NCBI GenBank assembly: GCA_903822425.1
Contig: CAIJOY010000032.1
Coordinates: forward strand, 30,730 to 94,729
Source of the DNA: an uncultured Actinomycetes bacterium
GTDB taxonomy: Bacteria; Actinomycetota; Actinomycetes; Nanopelagicales; Nanopelagicaceae
DNA: 64,000 nucleotides
Direction: 5' to 3'
The notes under the pieces are model-generated. The model did not search any database and was not told where the DNA came from. It saw only the letters and a program-made list of their open reading frames with translations. Below are positions 37,665 to 46,135 of the stretch, piece by piece. The translations under genes were made by a program, and so were the position numbers. How positions within the stretch are numbered: the first letter of the stretch is position 1; the number at the start of each line of letters is the position of its first letter.

Positions 37665-38443
37665 TTAAAAGTTTTAATCGAGAAGTATGTTCCTACGAAT
37701 AGCCAGATCAAAAGTATGCCTAATGTGCGACCAGTTTCCCAAGAATGTGCGACCTCGGAGGCTGCAAAAGAATCTGGAAGAAATACTGAACGCATTCCTT
37801 GAGTGAGCCATTTGAGCGGGAATATTGCTGCTACTTGCTGCATCCAAAAAGGCAGTTGAGTGAATATAAAGAAGACTCCGCTAAAAAATTGCAAGATGAT
37901 CACAACGGGGGAAACAACTGCAGAAGCACCTCTGCCGCTCTTGGGAACAACAGAGAAGGCGATGCCTAGAGATGTGGAACTTGCAGTGCCAAGGAGGATG
38001 AGCCATGTAAATGTAATCCACTTACTCGCTGAGGTTGGCAAATTTAGGTGGAAGAAAATCACACCACCGGCAAGAAGCAGAACCACTTGAAAGAACATGC
38101 TTGCCAGTACGAGGATTGTTTTACCGATGAAGTAACTTGCAGCAGGCATCGGAGTACCACGCAAGCGCTTCAAGGAACCGAAATCGCGCTCCATGGGAAT
38201 GATGATTGCCAGTTGTTGAAAACCACTGTTGACCAAACCCGAAGCGATCATGCCAGCCACAAAGTATTGGCTAAAAGTCACACCAGGTGCAATGGTGTCT
38301 TTAAATACTGACCCAAAAATTGCCAGCAAGATCAGAGGAAAAAGCAGGGTGAAGACAACTGATTCGCGTTGACGCAAGAATTGGCGAATTTCCAGATTGC
38401 CACGTCGAAGACCTAAAGCAAGTGTGCTGGGAAGAGATTTCAT
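37649..38443 (-). CDS. ABC-2 type transporter permease
   Basis: 264 residues with six membrane helices. The ABC-2 core is seen in VVFTLLFPLILLAIFGSVF, a central region beginning MERDFGSLKRLRGTPM (typical loop before the conserved helices), and GVFFIFTQLPFWMQQVAAIFPLKWL-type residues near the end. The ATG overlaps the stop of the ATPase gene by four bases, so the two make one exporter. Substrate unknown; the pair resembles drug/lipid-type (DrrAB-like) exporters. Confidence 0.88.
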   Translation of the reverse strand: MKSLPSTLALGLRRGNLEIRQFLRQRESVVFTLLFPLILLAIFGSVFKDTIAPGVTFSQYFVAGMIASGLVNSGFQQLAIIIPMERDFGSLKRLRGTPMPAASYFIGKTILVLASMFFQVVLLLAGGVIFFHLNLPTSASKWITFTWLILLGTASSTSLGIAFSVVPKSGRGASAVVSPVVIILQFFSGVFFIFTQLPFWMQQVAAIFPLKWLTQGMRSVFLPDSFAASEVAHSWETGRTLGILLIWLFVGTYFSIKTFKWERE

Positions 38444-39300
38444 TGACTATCTCCTTCCGAGTGACCAATCATTTCCAGATAGATATCTTCTAAAGTTTTG
38501 CGTGAGACACTCAACTTTGGAATCTCTCCACCAAATTCACTAGTTAAACGAGTCACAACTGCGGTGGGTTGTGCAGTCATCTCCTCGCGCATCTGCCCGC
38601 TGGATTCCCACTGAACGCGGGCCAAGGAAGTGGAGCGTCCACCCAAATGTGCAGGATCTGAAATCTCAAGAATTACACCGCGATTAATGACTGCAACGCG
38701 GTCAGCCAGCGCCTCGGCTTCATCTAAGTAGTGAGTGGTCAGCAGAATTGTTGTTCCACCATCACGTAATTCGCGAATGAGTGTCCAAAAAGCTCTTCGC
38801 GCTTCCGGATCAAATCCAGTCGTGGGTTCATCAAGAAAAAGAAGTTCAGGGCTGCCAATAATTCCTAGTCCCACATCAAGGCGCCGACGTTGACCGCCAG
38901 AGAGACTCCGAATAAGCGCATCTTTCTTTTCACTCAACCCAACTGCAGCAATAACTTCATCGGCATCTCGGGGTTTTGAGTAATAGCCGGTGAAATGATG
39001 CAAAGTTTCAGCAACAGTGAGATCTCCAGCATCAGAAGTTGATTGCAGAACAATCCCAATGCGATCTCTAAACTCTCGAGCATTTTGTCCTTGTACTTGT
39101 GGATCAAAACCTAGGACTCGTACATCTCCACTATCGCGCTCTCGAAATCCTTCGAGGATCTCGACAGTTGTCGTTTTCCCAGCGCCGTTGGGTCCCAGCA
39201 AGGCAAATATTTCGCCCTGCGCAATCTCCAGATCCACCCCAGCAACTGCGTGGGTAGATCCGTAGCTCTTTCTCAGATTGCGGACTTCTATGACACTCAC
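38440..39300 (-). CDS. ABC transporter ATP-binding protein (DrrA-like)
   Basis: 286 residues from GTG 39300. Walker A LLGPNGAGKTTTVEIL, Q-loop VLQSTSDAG, signature RSLSGGQRRRLDVG, Walker B LLFLDEPTTGFDP and H-loop LLTTHYLDEA are complete. The C-terminal ~80 residues match the extension found in DrrA-type ATPases. A TTG at 39327 would be an alternative start, adding nine residues; GTG 39300 has a CATGGT box six bases upstream in keeping with the leaderless pattern. Operon with the permease. Confidence 0.92.
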   Translation of the reverse strand: MSVIEVRNLRKSYGSTHAVAGVDLEIAQGEIFALLGPNGAGKTTTVEILEGFRERDSGDVRVLGFDPQVQGQNAREFRDRIGIVLQSTSDAGDLTVAETLHHFTGYYSKPRDADEVIAAVGLSEKKDALIRSLSGGQRRRLDVGLGIIGSPELLFLDEPTTGFDPEARRAFWTLIRELRDGGTTILLTTHYLDEAEALADRVAVINRGVILEISDPAHLGGRSTSLARVQWESSGQMREEMTAQPTAVVTRLTSEFGGEIPKLSVSRKTLEDIYLEMIGHSEGDSQ

Positions 39301-39347
39301 GTCGCTACCATGCCACACGATAGGCAAAAATGCGAAAAGATACCTCC

Positions 39348-39662
39348 ATGAGCCCCCGCAAAAATCACCCCAAAGGACGCAAACCTAAGGTGGAAGATCG
39401 CGAATTAGGTGCCACCTCTAGTGACTCAATGGAAGAACACGAAGATGGCATTTATATGGTTCGCAAAATTACTGGTTCAACATCAAATAAACCGTATCGC
39501 TGTCCCGGCTGTGATCAAATGATTCCGATGGCAACTCCACACACTGTTGCGTGGTTGGAATACGATGTTGAAACTCGTCGGCATTGGCACAATGCATGTT
39601 GGCTTAAGAAAGCACATCGCGCCCCGCGCACAGAGCGCACACGCAATGCTCCTCGATATTAA
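39348..39662 (+). CDS. Small Cys/His-rich putative zinc-binding protein, conserved in Actinobacteria
   Basis: 104 residues. The N-terminal ~30 are basic and Ser-rich (SPRKNHPKGRKPK). A probable zinc site is formed by RCPGCDQMI (Cys52 and Cys55) and RRHWHNACW (His79/81 and Cys84). The C-terminus is Arg-rich. Similar small proteins are annotated in actinobacteria, often wrongly as ATP/GTP-binding. ATG 39348 is preferred over ATG 39330 because AAAGAT lies six bases before it. Function unknown; nucleic-acid binding is possible. Confidence 0.7.
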   Translation: MSPRKNHPKGRKPKVEDRELGATSSDSMEEHEDGIYMVRKITGSTSNKPYRCPGCDQMIPMATPHTVAWLEYDVETRRHWHNACWLKKAHRAPRTERTRNAPRY

Positions 39663-39683
39663 AAATCTCAGATTCAGATTTTA
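39661..39683. terminator. Small AT-rich hairpin between convergent genes
   Basis: AAAATCT (39662-39668) pairs with AGATTTT (39676-39682) around a seven-base loop, with extra A/T on both sides that gives a short U-run on the minus strand. A weak terminator candidate. Confidence 0.4.
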
Positions 39684-39696
39684 GTTACTTGGAAAA

Positions 39697-41181
39697 TTAA
39701 CCAATACTTCTTCCGTGCAGTGCTTTGACAGCCCTCACTATTAATCGATCAGAGAATCCACTTCTCTTAAAGCTAGTAAAAGCAATCGGTAATTGGAATC
39801 GTGCACGTACAACAGTGCGAGGATAAGTAAATTCCAGGAGTCCTTCTGGACCATGGATGCGCCCATATCCGCTATCTTTCACTCCGCCAAACGGTACAGA
39901 TGCAATAGCCGCGAAAGAGATAGTCGAATTAATTGCCACCATTCCACAATTTAATTGTGAAGCAATGGATTTACCTTGCCGTTTTGACCAGACCGAAGCA
40001 CCCAATCCATATCGCGAAGCATTTGAAAGGGTTATTGCTTCATCCATATCTTTCACGGTGTTAATGATGATGGTTGGTCCAAAAGTTTCTTCTTGCATCG
40101 CGATTGAATCCTCTGGTACATCGCTCAAAATAACGGGTTCAACAAATGGCCTCTTCACTGAATCCAGACCACCCAAAAGCGCATGGCCGCCGCGATTGAT
40201 TGCATCGGCAATGTGGGATTCGATGATGTCGAGTTGCTTTGGCATTGTTGCTGCGCCGTAATTGCCCATACCAGGAGCACCTGGATGAATCTTTTTCCCC
40301 AGTTCTACAATTGCCGCTATAAATTCCTTGGCAACACTTTCATGTACATAGACACGCTCTGCACCAATGCATGTTTGTCCAGCGTTAGACATGGCAGACC
40401 ACAAAGTGGCATCGACTGCGGTTTTGATATCTGCATCTGCGGCCACGATGACGGGATCTTTTCCTCCACATTCCAAAATAACAGGAGTCATTGTTTTGGC
40501 ACACGTAGCCGCAACAATCTTGGCGGTTTTGGTAGATCCGGTAAATGCCAGCTTATCTACACCGCTTTCACACAGAGCTCTTCCAGTATCTGCAAGCCCT
40601 GTCACCACTCTAAAAATATTGTGGTTTGGTGCAACTTGGGCAAATGAGTTTGCTAGCCAAAGCGCAACACCTGGTGTGAATTCACTTGGTTTGAAAACAA
40701 CAGTATTGCCCGCTGCAAGTGCGTAGGAGATAGATCCCATTGGTGTATACATTGGATAGTTCCAGGGCCCTATGACCCCGACAACGCCCACTGGTGATCG
40801 CTCCACTGTTGCAGACATGTTTGCCATCAACAAGCCAGGTGTGCGGTGGGAAGTGCGCATGACTTCACTAGCATTACGTGCTGCCCATGCTAAATGTCCG
40901 ATGGCAAGTGTTGCTTCAAGTTTTGCATCACTCATAGGTTTGCCAGTTTCTTCCGAAATCATTCCGGCACATTTATCTATGTCATTGACTAGCAATTTAC
41001 TCCAGACCAGCAGCACTTTCTTTCGTCCAGAAAAGCCAAGACTCTGCCACTCAGATGATGCACCTCGGGCGGCACTTACTGCTGCACCCACATCGCTTTG
41101 GCTTTGAATCGGAAAAGTTCCGGACACCTCACCCGATGCTGGAAGGTGTGAGCTAAATGTTGAATTCATGGTAGTTGTCAT
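39697..41181 (-). CDS. Aldehyde dehydrogenase, probably succinate-semialdehyde dehydrogenase-like (GabD2 type)
   Basis: 494 residues from ATG 41181. Full ALDH fold: VGVIGPWNYPMYTPMG, NTVVFKPSEFTPG, FTGSTKTAK, the base Glu in ILECGGKDPVIV, catalytic Cys in GQTCIGAERVYV, EETFGPTIII, and PFGGVKDSGYGRIHG. The C-terminal tail (YPRTVVRARFQLPIAF) is like GabD2 and related long-tail enzymes. Substrate not proven. An in-frame upstream start would run into the divergent promoter; ATG 41181 sits 7 nt after a TAGACT box. Confidence 0.88.
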   Translation of the reverse strand: MTTTMNSTFSSHLPASGEVSGTFPIQSQSDVGAAVSAARGASSEWQSLGFSGRKKVLLVWSKLLVNDIDKCAGMISEETGKPMSDAKLEATLAIGHLAWAARNASEVMRTSHRTPGLLMANMSATVERSPVGVVGVIGPWNYPMYTPMGSISYALAAGNTVVFKPSEFTPGVALWLANSFAQVAPNHNIFRVVTGLADTGRALCESGVDKLAFTGSTKTAKIVAATCAKTMTPVILECGGKDPVIVAADADIKTAVDATLWSAMSNAGQTCIGAERVYVHESVAKEFIAAIVELGKKIHPGAPGMGNYGAATMPKQLDIIESHIADAINRGGHALLGGLDSVKRPFVEPVILSDVPEDSIAMQEETFGPTIIINTVKDMDEAITLSNASRYGLGASVWSKRQGKSIASQLNCGMVAINSTISFAAIASVPFGGVKDSGYGRIHGPEGLLEFTYPRTVVRARFQLPIAFTSFKRSGFSDRLIVRAVKALHGRSIG

Positions 41182-41188
41182 GGAAAAA

Positions 41189-41217
41189 AGTCTAATGGGC
41201 AAGGAGGAAGATAGACT
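41189..41217. promoter_or_regulatory. Mirror-image divergent promoter pair
   Basis: AGTCTA at 41189-41194 (TAGACT on the minus strand) and TAGACT at 41212-41217 are separated by 17 bases. Each lies 6-7 bases before the start codon of its own gene (ATG 41181 minus, GTG 41224 plus) and at the -35 position of the other. Confidence 0.55.
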
Positions 41218-41223
41218 TGCCAA

Positions 41224-41934
41224 GTGGCAGAATTAATTCGTGCAAATACCGTATTGCCCGCAAAACGCACTGCCTTCACCGTTCAAACCAGCGACGGTCT
41301 TGCCTTAGTCGGCGAAGTCGCCAGCCCGCTTGGTCAAACTACTGGTGCAATTCTTTGCCTTCACCCCAACCCCAGTGCTGGCGGAATGATGGATAGCCAT
41401 GTTTATAAAAAGGCTGCCAATAGATTGCCAGAACTTGCCGGAATCACTGTCGTCAGATTTAACACTCGTGGCACAACAAGTGATGCAGGCACTAGTGAGG
41501 GGACATTTACTAACGGGGAAGAGGAAGGTCGTGACGTTGAAGCACTCCTGACTTATTGCTTTGATCAACTTAAACTCACAAACGTATGGATTGTTGGTTG
41601 GTCCTTCGGCACAGATTTAGCTTTGCAATATGCAAAGGATCCTAGACATAAAGGTTTGATTTTGCTCAGCCCTCCACTTCAACGCACAACAGATGAACAA
41701 TTAAAATATTGGAATAGTGATGGACGACCAGTCATTGCTCTTGTGCCAGAGTTCGATACTTTCTTGCCTCCAGATCAAGCTAGAAGGCGTTTTGCGCCGC
41801 TAAAAACTATCGAGATCATTGAAGTGGCAGATGCTAAGCACCTATGGATAGGCGAACCATCTGTCTTTCGTGTTCTTACAGAAATAGTTCAACGTGTTGC
41901 ACCAGAGAAACTCCCACTGGCAACTGAGTATTAA
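41224..41934 (+). CDS. Alpha/beta hydrolase (COG2945-like)
   Basis: 236 residues. Canonical order: LCLHPNPSAGGMMDSHVY (oxyanion side), VVRFNTRGTTSDAGTSEG, nucleophile Ser in VGWSFGTDLALQYA, Asp in LVPEFDTFLPPD, and His in VADAKHLWIG. No lid domain. The GTG start has an AAGGAGG 17 bases upstream, which is too far for normal use, and a TAGACT box six bases upstream, favouring a leaderless start. Substrate unknown; divergent from the aldehyde dehydrogenase gene. Confidence 0.85.
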   Translation: MAELIRANTVLPAKRTAFTVQTSDGLALVGEVASPLGQTTGAILCLHPNPSAGGMMDSHVYKKAANRLPELAGITVVRFNTRGTTSDAGTSEGTFTNGEEEGRDVEALLTYCFDQLKLTNVWIVGWSFGTDLALQYAKDPRHKGLILLSPPLQRTTDEQLKYWNSDGRPVIALVPEFDTFLPPDQARRRFAPLKTIEIIEVADAKHLWIGEPSVFRVLTEIVQRVAPEKLPLATEY

Positions 41935-41950
41935 GGGATTTGGGATCTAG

Positions 41951-41956
41951 TAAACT
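41951..41956 (+). promoter_or_regulatory. -10 element of leaderless promoter for secreted protein A
   Basis: TAAACT is followed by exactly six bases and the ATG at 41963; no Shine-Dalgarno. Confidence 0.5.
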
Positions 41957-41962
41957 CACCCC

Positions 41963-43645
41963 ATGGTGAAAGCTTCGAGAATCGTTCCCCTTTTAATCCC
42001 AGTAATGATTTTCCTCTTTTGCACTCCCGAGGCATCTTTTGCAGCTAAATCAGTACGAGTTGTCGGAGAGAGAGGCTATTTTAGTAGTGTCGCTCAATCA
42101 TCTGACATCTTGGGCGAATTTGGGACGGGTCCCTCCACGCTAAAAAATGAAAACCCCGCAAATGTAGCATTCATTTCCAACTCCGAGAAAGGAAGTGTCT
42201 ACTTCTCGCTTCGAGGACTCAAAGGTTGGGACATACCAAATACTTATCAAGGTGCATCTGGAATCTGTAATAGTTCTTCGGATCTTGAATGTCAGAAAAT
42301 TATTCGTAATCGGAATTACACCGCAAACCTCACACCATGTTTTTCAGAACAACAAACTGACTGCGTTAGTCGATTGTCTGTGAAAACTTCTGATGGCAAA
42401 GTCGAAGATGCCCTACCCATACGGGAGCTACCACCAACTTCTCGCGACTATTCCACAAATGATTTAACCCCGTGGAAACCATTCGCAGCTGATGCGGCAA
42501 CAAACATGCCAGCGGGCGGGCATAAATGGCTCTGGGTATTTCCAAGCTACAGAAATTCTTCGGGTCGACTTTTCCTCCCATTGGTGACTCTTTCACAATC
42601 AGTAAATGTGGCCTCCGCAGACGAGGCCTACAGATTCGCAGACCCATCGGTTTGGATTTCATTAAATCCCGTTGCCGCGGAACCAATCGAGACGAATTCT
42701 CCTTTCACGGCAGCGACAGCTAGCACTTTTAACTTGCGGAGAGAAACTTTTAAAAAACCAGATATGTTTTCGATAGAATTTAGAACTTCGACTCCTTGGA
42801 CAACATGGAATAAAGCTTCGTTGACTGACTTATCAATTTCTTTCCAGAAATCCAAAAGTGACTACATTTACACTGTAAGTGGACGAGCTTCTCAAATCCC
42901 CGAAGTCGGCAAAAATATTAAGATTACGAAAGATAATTATTCAAAACTTAAAGAAGTTACTGGAGCAAATTTTCATTGTCCAGACCCAGAAGGTGATTTA
43001 TCGCTCTGTGACGGAGTTATATATGTCGGTGGTAAAGGTGGAGTTTTTGATGAAACTTTTAATGCCCTTGAAAGAGTAGAGAAATTTATTGATTCCAAAT
43101 CTGAGGGACTTACATATTTTTGGTTGGTGCAAACCACGATAGAAACCCCACTTTCTGCAAAGGTCCAAAATTGCACCGCTACTGCATCTAGACAACAACC
43201 AGCAGGAACCACAACCAGTAATGCAACGCTCCTCCAAGATGGTCCTCCGACATGGAATGAGAAGGATTCCACCTTTGAATACCGCGTTGGAGCACTTTCT
43301 CGGCTCCCTGATGGAAGTAAGTTTGAGGGAACTTATACAGTTCAGTTGTCTACTGAATTAGCACAATGTCTGTGGGGTAAATTTCCTACTTCCCCCACCC
43401 TTGCCGTTCAAGTATTGAATTCGGATCAGAGCGTTCAAGTTATAACAAGCAAAGCTACGGCAACGGGAAAGACATTCATTTTTAATATAAGCGGGTTTCA
43501 TTTTAGTTCTCCGAGGATTGTTGTATCGATGAAACAGTCAGTACCCAGTAATAAAGTTGTGACAATTGTTTGCGTTCATGGTGCAACTAGCAAAAAGGTT
43601 TCCGGATCGAGCCCGATCTGCCCTAAGGGCTATGCAAAGAAATAA
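41963..43645 (+). CDS. Large secreted protein (A) with Cys/Lys C-terminal tail motif
   Basis: 560 residues. A signal peptide spans residues 1-28 (hydrophobic IVPLLIPVMIFLFC, cleavage near EASFA-A). The mature part is beta-rich with scattered Cys pairs (CNSSSDLEC, CFSEQQTDC, CPDPEGDLSLC) suggesting disulphides and an extracellular location; no known catalytic domain is recognised. The last 28 residues (533-560) read IVCVHGATSKKV, then SGSSPICPKGYAKK. The same tail, in almost the same pattern, ends the secreted protein at 52215. Start supported by a TAAACT box six bases upstream. Confidence 0.75.
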   Translation: MVKASRIVPLLIPVMIFLFCTPEASFAAKSVRVVGERGYFSSVAQSSDILGEFGTGPSTLKNENPANVAFISNSEKGSVYFSLRGLKGWDIPNTYQGASGICNSSSDLECQKIIRNRNYTANLTPCFSEQQTDCVSRLSVKTSDGKVEDALPIRELPPTSRDYSTNDLTPWKPFAADAATNMPAGGHKWLWVFPSYRNSSGRLFLPLVTLSQSVNVASADEAYRFADPSVWISLNPVAAEPIETNSPFTAATASTFNLRRETFKKPDMFSIEFRTSTPWTTWNKASLTDLSISFQKSKSDYIYTVSGRASQIPEVGKNIKITKDNYSKLKEVTGANFHCPDPEGDLSLCDGVIYVGGKGGVFDETFNALERVEKFIDSKSEGLTYFWLVQTTIETPLSAKVQNCTATASRQQPAGTTTSNATLLQDGPPTWNEKDSTFEYRVGALSRLPDGSKFEGTYTVQLSTELAQCLWGKFPTSPTLAVQVLNSDQSVQVITSKATATGKTFIFNISGFHFSSPRIVVSMKQSVPSNKVVTIVCVHGATSKKVSGSSPICPKGYAKK

Positions 43646-43672
43646 CTTGCTGCAAGGCAATACTGCTCGCTG

Positions 43673-43703
43673 CTAAATATTGACTGCGCTGATCAGTATT
43701 TAG
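43673..43703. terminator. Bidirectional hairpin between convergent genes
   Basis: CTAAATATTGA (43673-43683) pairs with TCAGTATTTAG (43693-43703) over 11 bp with one G-T pair and a nine-base loop. It overlaps the stop codon of the minus-strand permease gene. No strong U-run. Confidence 0.5.
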
Positions 43704-44818
43704 GCGCTTTCAGCTTTAGGGAAAACAACTTCCTCAAGTATGAGAATGATCCCTGCTGCAATAGGAACTGCAAGAAGAGCTCCAACAAGTCCTAAGAGGG
43801 ATGAACCCAGTAATGCTGAAATGATTGTTACTGCTCCAGGCACTGCAAGAGATTTACGCATGATCTTTGGAGTGATGACGTAGTTCTCGATTTGAACATA
43901 GAGAACATATGCAACAAATCCAATAATGCCCGCGGTCACCGATTGAGTTAGCGCAAGAACTGTAAAGATGCTGCAACCTATGAAGTGGCCAATGAGAGGA
44001 ATGAGTCCGCACACAAAGATCACCAAACTAATGGCGAATGGTGAGGGCAGTCCCAAAATAAGGGCAACTACTAACATGTAAAGGCTTGCGATGATCGATA
44101 CTGTAATTTGGCTTCCTACGAAAGCGCCGATTCTAGAAATGATCGCATCAGTTAAGCGAGATACTCGATCACGGCGGGTTTTGGGTACTAAGCGAAGGCC
44201 CAAATCAATCATGCTGGGCAGCGAAGTTAAAAAATAGAGTGTAAGTACCAAAATCGTGAGCCCTGCAAAAGTGCCGGAAAGAACCGTTTTACCAACACCA
44301 ATCACTCCGCCAAAAGCAGAAACAAGGAGTGTTCCATCACCGGTGATTGTTGCTAGTTTCTTTTGCAAAGTATCGACAACTCCGTAGTGGTCGTTGAGAG
44401 AAGAGATTGTTGGGTTATGTTTGAGTTGATCCAAAAGAGTTGGGGCGCGATTGATCAAGTCAGCACCTTGTGAAATCACTGGCGGTATGAGCAACCATGC
44501 GAAGAATCCAACAAAGATCAAGACAAGGAGAAATATCGCAGTGACGGCATTGGATCTGGATAGGCCGCGTCGGCGCAGAAGTTCAACTGCAGGATTAAGT
44601 CCCATAGCAAGAAAGAGCGCGATGATGATCAAAACAAAAGTCTGACTGGCAGCAGCGAGTGAACGCATAAGTACTAATGCCAGGAGTGCACCAATTGTTG
44701 CAGTAAAGCCGAAATAGAAGGGGTGAGCTCTATTAATTGGAACGCCGGGACGGCCGTAATCAACGGTCTCTGGTTCTTTTTTGGTGCCTAGCTTCTTCAA
44801 TTTATCTGCAAGTGTCAT
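43700..44818 (-). CDS. AI-2E family transporter
   Basis: 372 residues from ATG 44818, about eight membrane helices. Family features: the paired N-terminal helices (FTATIGALLALVLMRSL, FVLIIIALFLAMGLNPAVELL), RRGLSRSNAV, a central soluble segment (~160-200) and the C-terminal helices with GLIPLIGHFIGCSIF and NYVITPKIMRKSLAVPG. Family members export peptides or ions, and the autoinducer role is not general. A longer start at 44848 is possible, but ATG 44818 has TACACT six bases upstream. Confidence 0.88.
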   Translation of the reverse strand: MTLADKLKKLGTKKEPETVDYGRPGVPINRAHPFYFGFTATIGALLALVLMRSLAAASQTFVLIIIALFLAMGLNPAVELLRRRGLSRSNAVTAIFLLVLIFVGFFAWLLIPPVISQGADLINRAPTLLDQLKHNPTISSLNDHYGVVDTLQKKLATITGDGTLLVSAFGGVIGVGKTVLSGTFAGLTILVLTLYFLTSLPSMIDLGLRLVPKTRRDRVSRLTDAIISRIGAFVGSQITVSIIASLYMLVVALILGLPSPFAISLVIFVCGLIPLIGHFIGCSIFTVLALTQSVTAGIIGFVAYVLYVQIENYVITPKIMRKSLAVPGAVTIISALLGSSLLGLVGALLAVPIAAGIILILEEVVFPKAESA

Positions 44819-44824
44819 GAAAAT

Positions 44825-44830
44825 AGTGTA
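44825..44830 (-). promoter_or_regulatory. -10 element of leaderless promoter for the AI-2E family gene
   Basis: On the minus strand TACACT is followed by exactly six bases and the ATG at 44818. Confidence 0.5.
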
Positions 44831-44904
44831 AACCGTGGTGACTATCACCTTGCAGGAAGCGCGCTCGTAATCTTGCGTTCACATTGATACGAGATGATGC
44901 TCCT

Positions 44905-46128
44905 ATGAGTTTGCAGATCACAGGCCTAGGCGATGAGATCGCAGCTGTGAGCGGTCTGCCTTGGGATCAGTCCCTTGAACAATGGCCTGAGGATCCGAGT
45001 CTGGCTGAGAAGCGAGGAATTTCTAGGCACATTGTGCGCTTGGTGCGAGCAACGGATGCACCAGATAGCGAAATCTATGCAGTTAAGGAAACGGTTTCAG
45101 AGTTTGCCAATCGCGAGTACCAATTACTTCGGCAACTAAGAGGCCTGAACGCACCATCAGTTGAGCCGATTGCTGTCATTGAAGGAAGAACAAATACCGA
45201 AGGCGAAGAGTTGCCTTGTGCTCTTGCTACTAGATTTTTACCGTACTCCCTTCCCTATCGCGTGTTGCTTTCTGGTGAGGTAACTTCACATGATGTTCTA
45301 ACTATGGCTAATGCCCTCGCGTTGTTGTTAGTACGGATGCACTTGCTTGGCTTTTGGTGGGGAGATTGCTCTTTGTCGAACACACTTTTTCGACGAGATG
45401 CCGAAGGATTCGCTGCATATCTTGTGGATGCCGAAACGGGAGAATTTCACAAAACACTCAGCGATGGGCAACGAGAGCATGACCTGGAAATTGCTCACTT
45501 TAATGTTGCAGCTGAATTGGAAGATCTAGCAATCTCTGGCGTGCTCTTTGCCGGAATGGATCCGATTAGAGCAAGTGATGGCGTTATTAAGCGCTATCGT
45601 AGATTATGGGCAGCACTGAAAGATCCACAAATTTTAGATCCAAAAGATCGTCATGCCATCGAGGGAGCAATGCGAGGGTTACAAGATTTGGGGTTTGCCG
45701 TAGAGGAAGTATCTGTCTCAATAGATGGAGAAAATCAAGCACTTTCCTTTCAGCCAAAATTAGTTGCTGCCGGTTACCACACTCTTCGTCTGCACGATCT
45801 CACGGGTCTTGAGACAGAGGAGTTACAGGCAAAACGATTGCTTGCATCTTTTGATCGCTACCGCGCTCGTGAAGAAAAACCGCGTGCTCCGATTGAAGCC
45901 AGTGCAATGCGATGGTTAACAGAAGTCTTTGAACCAACTGTTGGCCTTGTGCCCAATGAGCTGCAAGGTCGAGTAGAACCTGCCCAACTTTTCCACGAAG
46001 TGCTTGAGCATCGGTGGTACTTGAGTGAAAAAGCTGGTCATGACGTGGGGCTAGTTTTTGCAGCCCACTCATACATTCGCGACGTTCTGCCATTTCGTCG
46101 TGATTCTGGAGTCGAAATCAAGGCATGA
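44905..46128 (+). CDS. DUF4032 family protein with kinase-like N-terminal half
   Basis: 407 residues. The N-terminal half has features of a protein-kinase-like (LPS kinase) fold: a Lys in IYAVKETVSEFANREY, a catalytic-loop-like GFWWGDCSLSNTLF and a metal-loop-like YLVDAETGEFH. The C-terminal half, around DRYRAREEKPRAPIEASAMRWLTEVFEPTVG, matches the region defining DUF4032. ATG 44905 has GATGAT six bases upstream; an in-frame ATG at 44884 is less likely. Substrate unknown. Confidence 0.8.
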   Translation: MSLQITGLGDEIAAVSGLPWDQSLEQWPEDPSLAEKRGISRHIVRLVRATDAPDSEIYAVKETVSEFANREYQLLRQLRGLNAPSVEPIAVIEGRTNTEGEELPCALATRFLPYSLPYRVLLSGEVTSHDVLTMANALALLLVRMHLLGFWWGDCSLSNTLFRRDAEGFAAYLVDAETGEFHKTLSDGQREHDLEIAHFNVAAELEDLAISGVLFAGMDPIRASDGVIKRYRRLWAALKDPQILDPKDRHAIEGAMRGLQDLGFAVEEVSVSIDGENQALSFQPKLVAAGYHTLRLHDLTGLETEELQAKRLLASFDRYRAREEKPRAPIEASAMRWLTEVFEPTVGLVPNELQGRVEPAQLFHEVLEHRWYLSEKAGHDVGLVFAAHSYIRDVLPFRRDSGVEIKA

Positions 46129-46135
46129 TAGGGCA

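Noticed and set aside
46058..46135. ATG at 46058 as the start of the thioredoxin/TPR protein
   Set aside because: It would overlap the DUF4032 gene by 71 bases and add residues without family similarity; GTG 46136 gives the expected N-terminus.
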